Source: Methanobacterium sp. (GTDB lineage: Archaea > Methanobacteriota > Methanobacteria > Methanobacteriales > Methanobacteriaceae). Taken from it: a stretch of 8,118 nucleotides of DNA. The stretch is taken from the NCBI GenBank assembly GCA_020854975.1, contig JAHKLQ010000051.1:1-8118 (forward strand), written 5' to 3'. Below are positions 1 to 6,300 of the stretch, one piece after another (positions within the stretch are counted from its first letter, which is position 1; each line of letters opens with the position of its first letter). The position numbers and the translations under genes were made by a program. The notes below the pieces were generated by a model. It was not told the DNA's origin and ran no database searches. It saw only the letters and a program-made list of their open reading frames with translations.

Positions 1-15
1 GAATGTAATATGATT

Positions 16-56
16 TTTATGATTTTTTAGATCATAAACTATTTTTTCATAGTTTA
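16..56. terminator. Possible U-tract terminator of an upstream gene (two overlapping hairpins)
   Basis: Arms TTTATGAT (16-23) and ATCATAAA (31-38) pair perfectly around a 7-base T-rich loop. Arms TAAACTAT (35-42) and ATAGTTTA (49-56) pair perfectly around a 6-base T-rich loop. The two stems share bases 35-38, so only one can be fully formed at a time. Archaeal RNA polymerase stops mainly at U-rich tracts, and both loops are T tracts on the + strand. The terminator role is inferred from position and composition. The same palindromes could instead be protein-binding sites. Confidence 0.3.
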
Positions 57-110
57 AACCCGTAAAAATGATTTTAATCAGATTATTTTTAGTAAGTCTG
101 TAGTTAATTA

Positions 111-132
111 CATAATATTTTGACATATTATG
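111..132. promoter_or_regulatory. Inverted repeat, 8-base arms and 6-base spacer, upstream of promoter
   Basis: CATAATAT (111-118) and ATATTATG (125-132) are perfect reverse complements separated by six bases. The element lies about 34 bases upstream of the TATA box, where an archaeal activator or a cooperatively bound repressor could sit. It has the same 8-6-8 geometry as the repeats at 35-56 and 204-225, though the arm sequences differ. No specific regulator can be named from the sequence. Confidence 0.4.
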
Positions 133-140
133 ATTAAAGA

Positions 141-163
141 GTGTACGAACAGTTCGTAAACAC
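141..163. promoter_or_regulatory. Palindromic operator candidate abutting the TATA box
   Basis: TACGAAC (144-150) and GTTCGTA (152-158) form a perfect 7-base palindrome around a single central A. It is flanked by GTG at 141-143 and CAC at 161-163, which are also complementary but offset by two bases. The palindrome is much richer in G+C than its surroundings and ends three bases before TTTATATA, so it overlaps the place where TFB contacts the BRE. A dimeric helix-turn-helix regulator bound here would be expected to block TFB/TBP. The palindrome is seen directly; the operator role is inferred. Confidence 0.5.
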
Positions 164-165
164 AA

Positions 166-173
166 TTTATATA
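166..173 (+). promoter_or_regulatory. Archaeal TATA box (box A) of the adhesin-like gene
   Basis: TTTATATA matches the archaeal box A consensus. It is preceded by an A-rich stretch (158-165, A/C only) that could serve as BRE, though it is not a strong BRE match. With the usual spacing of about 26 bases from box centre to start point, transcription would begin near 194-198 (purines at 194 and 196). This leaves a 5' leader of roughly 55 bases before the ATG at 251. No competing box with this match was found nearer the gene, apart from the weaker ATTTAAAA at 223-230. Confidence 0.6.
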
Positions 174-203
174 GTATGAACAAGTATATGATGATGTTTT
201 AGG

Positions 204-225
204 AATATTGTTGGCGGACAATATT
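204..225 (+). promoter_or_regulatory. 5'-leader hairpin, 8-bp stem with 6-base loop
   Basis: AATATTGT (204-211) pairs perfectly with ACAATATT (218-225) around the loop TGGCGG (212-217). A G-U pair (203 with 226) could extend the stem in RNA. If transcription starts near 196, the hairpin lies within the first ten or so bases of the mRNA and about 16 bases before the Shine-Dalgarno. It could protect the 5' end of a very long message, modulate translation, or act as a DNA operator just downstream of the start point. The stem is seen; the role is inferred. Confidence 0.45.
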
Positions 226-241
226 TAAAAAATGTTCATAT

Positions 242-248
242 GGTGATC
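242..248 (+). promoter_or_regulatory. Shine-Dalgarno sequence (GGTGATC)
   Basis: GGTGATC is identical to the 3' part of the perfect complement (AGGAGGTGATCC) of the 16S rRNA tail, a register commonly used by Methanobacteriales. It ends two bases before the ATG at 251; the GGTGA core ends four bases before it. This fixes the start codon. The same reading frame upstream is closed by TAG at 200-202 and contains no other ATG, GTG or TTG between that stop and base 251. Confidence 0.8.
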
Positions 249-250
249 AA

Positions 251-340
251 ATGTTGGGGTCTGAAGATAAAAAGAATAAGATAGCTTTGCTTTTTGTAAC
301 GATCTGTGCTGTTTTCATAATGTTAAGCACAGTTTCTGCT
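251..340 (+). other. Signal peptide (Sec) of the adhesin-like protein
   Basis: Residues 1-30 show a charged N-region with KKNK at 7-10 and a hydrophobic core from I11 to about L25. A small-residue cleavage motif, VSA, falls at 28-30, so cleavage is expected between A30 and A31 (or after A31). A Cys at 19 lies within the hydrophobic core and is not in a lipobox position. The presence of this peptide supports the ATG at 251 as the true start. Confidence 0.9.
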
Positions 341-3300
341 GCTGAAAATGTAAATGAAATTCCGAATACCACTTTAAACGATTCATTAAATGATTCAGCA
401 TCATCCTATAACACAACTGGAATGAATGCTGAAGATAATCAAACTAATCTTAATTATGTTAACAATTCTGGATCTCTTCAGGATCCCTCTCAATCACCTT
501 CAATTTCCCCCAACTCTTCTTCCTCATCTTCATCAGTTCCTAATTCTATAATCAGTGGTAATGTAATTACCTGTACCAATGGAAGTCCCTTCCCTGATGT
601 TACCATAACTGTAACAGATGTGGATGGATCCCAAATTGCTCAAACCACCACAAACTCCAATGGATATTATCAGTTATCCTTCTTGAGTAATGAACGAAAT
701 TTTTATGTCACGGCCAGTTACCCGGGGCATATGACTTCTCGCAAAATGGTAACAATGGAAGAAAGTGTCAACCCATCAGATCTGAATTTATACGGATGGG
801 CGGACTTTCAGCTGGGTCCAGAACCTACTTTATCCATTGATGCCCCAGAAGAACAATTCTTAAATGAAAGTTTTAACTTTACCCTCACTTTCAATAACAA
901 TGGTAACGAGACTGGATTCGGCCCCACAGTACAGTTGATCTTACCCCCAGAAATACAGTTTAACAGTGTTAACTTTTTAGGAGCACCAGTAAGTGTTACC
1001 AGTGTGGGAACCTTCCCTCTAAGTGGCACCTTAACCGATCCCTTATCAGGACTTACAGTGACAGGAACTCCTGGATATCAGCTTTACATAATAGAATATC
1101 CTCTGGGTAGTTTCACCACAAATCAGCCCAGCGCAGTTCTGGAAGTCAATGCATTTTTATTAGGTAACTCCACCCTGGGATTACCCCTCAATATCACAGC
1201 CTACCCTGTATTCCGTTTTGGTGCTAATGAAACTGGTGGAACACCTATCAGAGGGAATGAGACATCAGCACAGGTAACTCCTACAGTGATCAAAATCATT
1301 AAAAATACAGTTAGTCCTCATGAAGATGAAACTGCCACGGGTTCCAATTATCCCTGGAATTATACTCTGACAGTTGATGTGGCCAATGGTCAAACCGTCA
1401 CTGCAGTTGAGGTTATAGATAATCTCCCTGGAAACCTGCAATTTTTACAAGTTGTTGATACTGATGGTGGTAACCTCATACAGCAACCATCCACCACCGC
1501 CCCTGGTGGATTATTATGGATAACCTTCAACAGTATTACTGGAGTTTTAGGTTCCGATAAAACTATCATTTACCAAGTTTATGCCCCTAAATTTGATAAC
1601 AACTCACAGTACGTACTGGACCCTGACACTGGAGCCTGGGTTAATGCCACCAACACAGCTACTGTCACTGGAAATTATAGTAATATTCCTGTTTCATCCC
1701 AAGATGATTACACTCTCACACTGAAACCACTATCCATCCAGAAAAGTGTTGATGATGAGAGTACAGATCCCATCCAACCCAAACCCACTGACATATTAAG
1801 ATACACACTCAACTTCCAAGTCTCAGATTATTTCTCCCTCAATAATCTGGTACTTTATGATATTTTAGGGGATGGTCAAAGTTTCCTGGATTCTTTAACT
1901 TACAATCCCCGACTAAACTTACATCTACCCGGTATAGACATCAGTAACCTGTTTGTTAACCTGACCAATCCCAACCAGTTCCAGTATTATCATAACTCCA
2001 CCACAGGTATCACCTATTTAATGTTCAATATCACCCAGTTACTCATTGACAATGGATACACAGGTATTGTGGAAGGTGGAAATTACACGGGAACCAACAA
2101 CGGAGCAACCACTGGAAATCTAACTTTCTGGGCCAGGATCAATGAATACTACGAAGGAGTAACACCACCCACTCCCCACCCAATAGTATCTAATGATCCT
2201 ATAACTAATGCAGTAATTGCTGATGCTGTTTTAACCCATAACAACAATCCGGTGACTGATACTAGCGGAAGTCAGGTTATAATAGTGGCTCCCACACCGG
2301 AAAAAGATATAATTGAAATTAATGGAGAGGATCCTACTGCTCCTTATGTGATAAGAGCTGGAGATACTGTGACCTTTTCCTTACTGGTAGATGTGCCCAC
2401 AGGCAACCTACACGACTTTAACTTAATTGATTATTTACCCATACCATTACTAAGGGCTATCCAGTTTACCACAGGCCAGGCACAGAACACCACCCAGGCC
2501 ATACCAGCTGCTGGACAATGGAGACTGGGTGAAGATGATACTTTAAGCAATTTGACTGGTGTGATACCCACATTAATTGTGGATGCCACCCAAAACACTC
2601 TCACTTTCAGTTATGGTAATGTTTACAATGCCACCCAACCCAATGCCACGGTTCACATATTGTTTACCATCACTGCCACTGGAGATCCCATGGCTGATAG
2701 TTTATGGCTCACCAATCTTTTAAACATCAACTATGAAAACAGTCCTGGGGAAATGTTCTGTGATAATCGAATAGTGTCCCTAATAACTGGAGAGCCAGAA
2801 CTTAACATAAACAAGACCGCAACACCCACCTCAGATCTACAGGCAGGGGACGTGGTTACCTACACTATAACTATAAACAACACAGGAAATGCTCCTGCTT
2901 ACAATGTGGTGGTTACAGATGATTTATTAAATTCTAACTCAGGATATATATTATCTATCAGTAACCTAACAGTCCATTATGATAGTGGAACACCCATCAC
3001 TGGATTAAACCTGATGGATCTTTTCACCAGTACCGGTCTGGACTTTGGTTCACTGTACCCTATATATGCAGTTAACAGCACCAACAGTTCCATAATAATA
3101 ACTTACGATGCCATCTTGAATGGCACAGTTTACCCTCGGCAGGTTATCAACAACACAGTAAACATTACCAAATTTACATCATTAACCCCACCTGAAAGTC
3201 CTAATTACGTAGGAAACCCTGCAGTTGATCAGTCCCACCTTTCAGACAATGCATCAGTACAGGTGAAAGATGTTGATTTCCAGAAAAATTACATAGGATC

Positions 3301-6300
3301 ACTTGATGGAATAAGCTCCGGATCGAATTTAACAATAGGAGAAACCGGATTATTCCAGATAGCTGTCACTCTACCTGCAGGACAAATAAATGATATTTAT
3401 ATAAGAGATGTACTGCCGGCTGGATTAAACTATGTTTCATATGCACTGGATCTAAGTAGTTTTAGTGGGATACTGGCACCATTAACCTTCACTCAGATAA
3501 ACAACAATCTTGAATTTTTATTCACTGGACAGACCAACACCACCAGTAGCAGCACATTCTACATCAATCTAACAGTAAGCATGGCCAATAATTCAACTGC
3601 CAATCCACCTCACACCACTTCTAGAACCAGAACCAACAGGGCCACTATGGACTGGAATAATCCAGGTCATTCATCCTTAACTGATAGTGCAACGGTTTAC
3701 ATAGTGGAACCATGGTTAACAGTAGTTAAAAGTTTCAACCCTAACACCATTGAAGGGGGGCAGACAACCACCGTAACCCTCCAGGTGAGTAACACCCGTT
3801 ACAATGCAAGATCAACGGCATATAATGTAATCATAACAGATTCATTAGCTGGATTTAGTCAAATATTCAATTTAAACAGTGTAACACCGGTTTTAACTCC
3901 AGCCGGATTTGTATTTAACTACAATCCTTTAACTGGAATTTTAACTTACACAGGAGGAAACATAAACCAGGGTCAAACACTGTATTTCACCTTTAACATA
4001 ACTGCCCTGGACACGCCTTACATTGGACCCAATTATAACAACACGGCCAATGCCACTTACTGGTCAATGCCATGGGTGGGAGGAGTTCCTGATCCTGATA
4101 GTCGTAACTACACTGACTCAGGATGGGCTGTAATCAGAACTGGAGATCCACAGATAACTAAAACAGTGGAAGACTCTACCCTACATGGAGATACAGGAGA
4201 TCTGACCATAGGTGAAGTTGTCACCTATAAAATACTGGTCACATTACCTCAGGGATTGAAAACCAACCTCACCATCACCGATACATTACCTGCAGGGTTC
4301 AACTATAATTTAGGTGAATATATCTTGAACACCACAGGATTCAGTGGTACCTTAGGATCATTATCAGTTTCTGGAAGTGGGCAAAATGTTATATTCACTT
4401 TCAACGGACTCACAAACAGTACCACCACCAACAACACATTCTACATATTGTTTAACGCCACAGTACTCAACCACACCAGTAACATAAATGGCACCACCAA
4501 AACCAACAATGCTGCACTCAACTGGAACGAAAACACCAGACCACCATTCACCACATCAGTGAATACCACCATTGTAGAACCCTTTTTAACTGTTAACAAG
4601 AACGTGACACCCACCACCGTTGACGGTGGTGACCTGGTCACTGTTACATTAACTGTCACCAACACAGGCAGTTCACCAGCTTATCAGATGGAATTACGTG
4701 ATGTTCTTGACACAATACTTTTCAATTCATCTACAGTTTCCCTGATATCTTCACCATCAGGTTTTAATTTCACACCAGGAAGTACTGTGACTATCAACGC
4801 ACTGCCCAGCACCATTATTAACCCCGGTGATGTGTTAACTTTTGTTTTCACAGTTCTGGTGAATGATAACGCTCCAACAGGTTCCATATTCCAGAATCAG
4901 GCTAATATTTCATTCTCATCAATGCCTCCAGGTTACAATGACACCCGGAATTACACCAACACCTCCAACGTGGTGAACATCAACACAGTCACACCATCTG
5001 TCAGTAAAACAGTGAACAATACATCTGAACCTGATTCCACCACTCCCAACGTGATGGTGGGAGAAGTAGTAACCTATCAACTGGAATTCACAGTCCCAGA
5101 AGGTGAAACATTCAACGTATCACTGATAGATGTGTTAAGATCCAATCTTGGTTACAACGTAGGAACTGCACTTATTAAAAGAAGCGATGTCAATATAATA
5201 GCTTCAGGATTTGACTTCGGATCATCAGTTGATGAATTTTTAACCATAAACCCCAGTTCTATCTCTCCACTCAATTTCTACCTGGGTAATATAACTTACC
5301 TGGGAGGTCAAGGCCTTAAAAATGGAACCATAACTTTAATCTTCAACACTACTGTTCTGAATATAGCAGGAAACCAGGCAGGCACCAAAATACCTAACAA
5401 TGCCACCTTTAATTTCACCACTGCCACAGGTGGAAGTCAGAACGTGACTGGAGTATGCCCCACCACTCTGAACGTAATTGTTCCTCAAATTACATCCACA
5501 AAAACAGTAAATCACACCACATTAACAGATTCAGACACAGCAACCTTCAATGTGCAGATACGAAATAATAACAGTACTAATGGGGCCCCTGTTTATGATT
5601 TGATTATAATGGATCCCATGAATGGTTTCACCATGGATTATCTGAACATGGTCATCACCCCCAGTGACCCATCTATAATCTTCACCAACTACTCCACTGC
5701 AGACCTGATCTACATACTGGTTACCCAAATGAACCCTGGCCAATACCTGAACATAACTTATAACGCCACAGTAAAACCGGAAGTAGTGTTTAACACCACC
5801 CTCAACAATACAGTGAATACAACTGGAACCAGCCTACCAGGACCACACGGTACTAACAATGCCACACCTGGAGATCCTGGTACCAGTACTGGTGAGCGAA
5901 CTGGAGACCCCACACAACCTGCAGGTACTGTGAACAATATAAACACCACAGCTACAGCTCTGGTAACCACCAGAGCACCAAGAATATCTAAAAAGGTTAA
6001 CGGAACCGAAACAGTGAACCGCACCATAGGTGAAACTGCCACAGAATCTGTAACAATCACCTTGCCCGTGGGAAGCACAACTGAACTTAAAATCATTGAT
6101 GTCCTACCCAACGGACTTTTATTAAACGGAGGAACCAGCGGATTCACCTATACAACCACTTCTGGAGTTAATGTTAACCAGTTTGTGGTGACTCATCTAG
6201 GTGGAAACACCTACCAGATCAGCTTTGGAAATTTAACCATCACCCAAGAAGGGAATATAACCATAAACTACACAGTTCTGGTTCAGGATGTACCTGGAAA

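Larger units (their letters stand above)
1..140. other. A+T-rich intergenic region with inverted repeats
   Basis: No open frame of useful length is present on either strand. The stretch is dominated by T and A runs and holds three inverted repeats: 16-23 with 31-38, 35-42 with 49-56 (sharing bases 35-38 with the first), and 111-118 with 125-132. The octamer ATGATTTT occurs at 10-17, 19-26 and 68-75. The upstream gene, if it lies on this strand, ends before base 1. The T runs after base 14 and at 43-47 could be the end of its transcript. The region is clearly poorer in G+C than the coding part that follows, as expected for intergenic DNA in a methanogen. Confidence 0.8.

Noticed and set aside
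188..246. Tiny upstream open frames: ATG repeats at 188-202 ending in TAG, and ATG at 232 ending in TGA at 244-246 inside the Shine-Dalgarno
   Set aside because: Each encodes only four or five residues without its own ribosome site. The first probably straddles or precedes the transcription start. They are likely chance, although the second could in principle couple to the main start.
223..250. Second TATA-like stretch (ATTTAAAA at 223-230) that would give a leaderless transcript starting near 251
   Set aside because: The match is poorer than TTTATATA at 166-173. The strong GGTGATC before the ATG would be pointless in a leaderless message.
1..250. Small RNA or tRNA gene in the leader
   Set aside because: No cloverleaf, no T-loop GTTCRANNC match and no G+C-rich island were found. 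Structured non-coding RNAs of methanogens are usually richer in G+C than this stretch.
515..535. Seven-serine run as a possible phase-variable repeat
   Set aside because: The run is written with mixed TCT, TCC and TCA codons, so there is no pure repeat for slippage.
808..1029. Antisense open frame of 73 codons
   Set aside because: It is a shadow of the sense gene, opposite a conserved beta-rich segment, and no recognisable domain is encoded.
3755..3760. Run of six G as a slippage or phase-variation tract
   Set aside because: It is a single short tract within Glu-Gly-Gly in an intact frame, far from the gene start. There is no sign of a frameshift.
4441..4887. Two adjacent antisense open frames (4441-4665 and 4684-4887)
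   Set aside because: Both are opposite repeat units G and H. Their Val/Thr-rich composition mirrors the sense codons and no function is recognisable.
5758..6147. Antisense open frame of 129 codons with hydrophobic stretches resembling a membrane protein
   Set aside because: It lies wholly inside the long + strand frame. Its Val/Gly/Leu richness is the expected reverse complement of AAC/ACC/CAG-rich coding sequence. No family is recognised.
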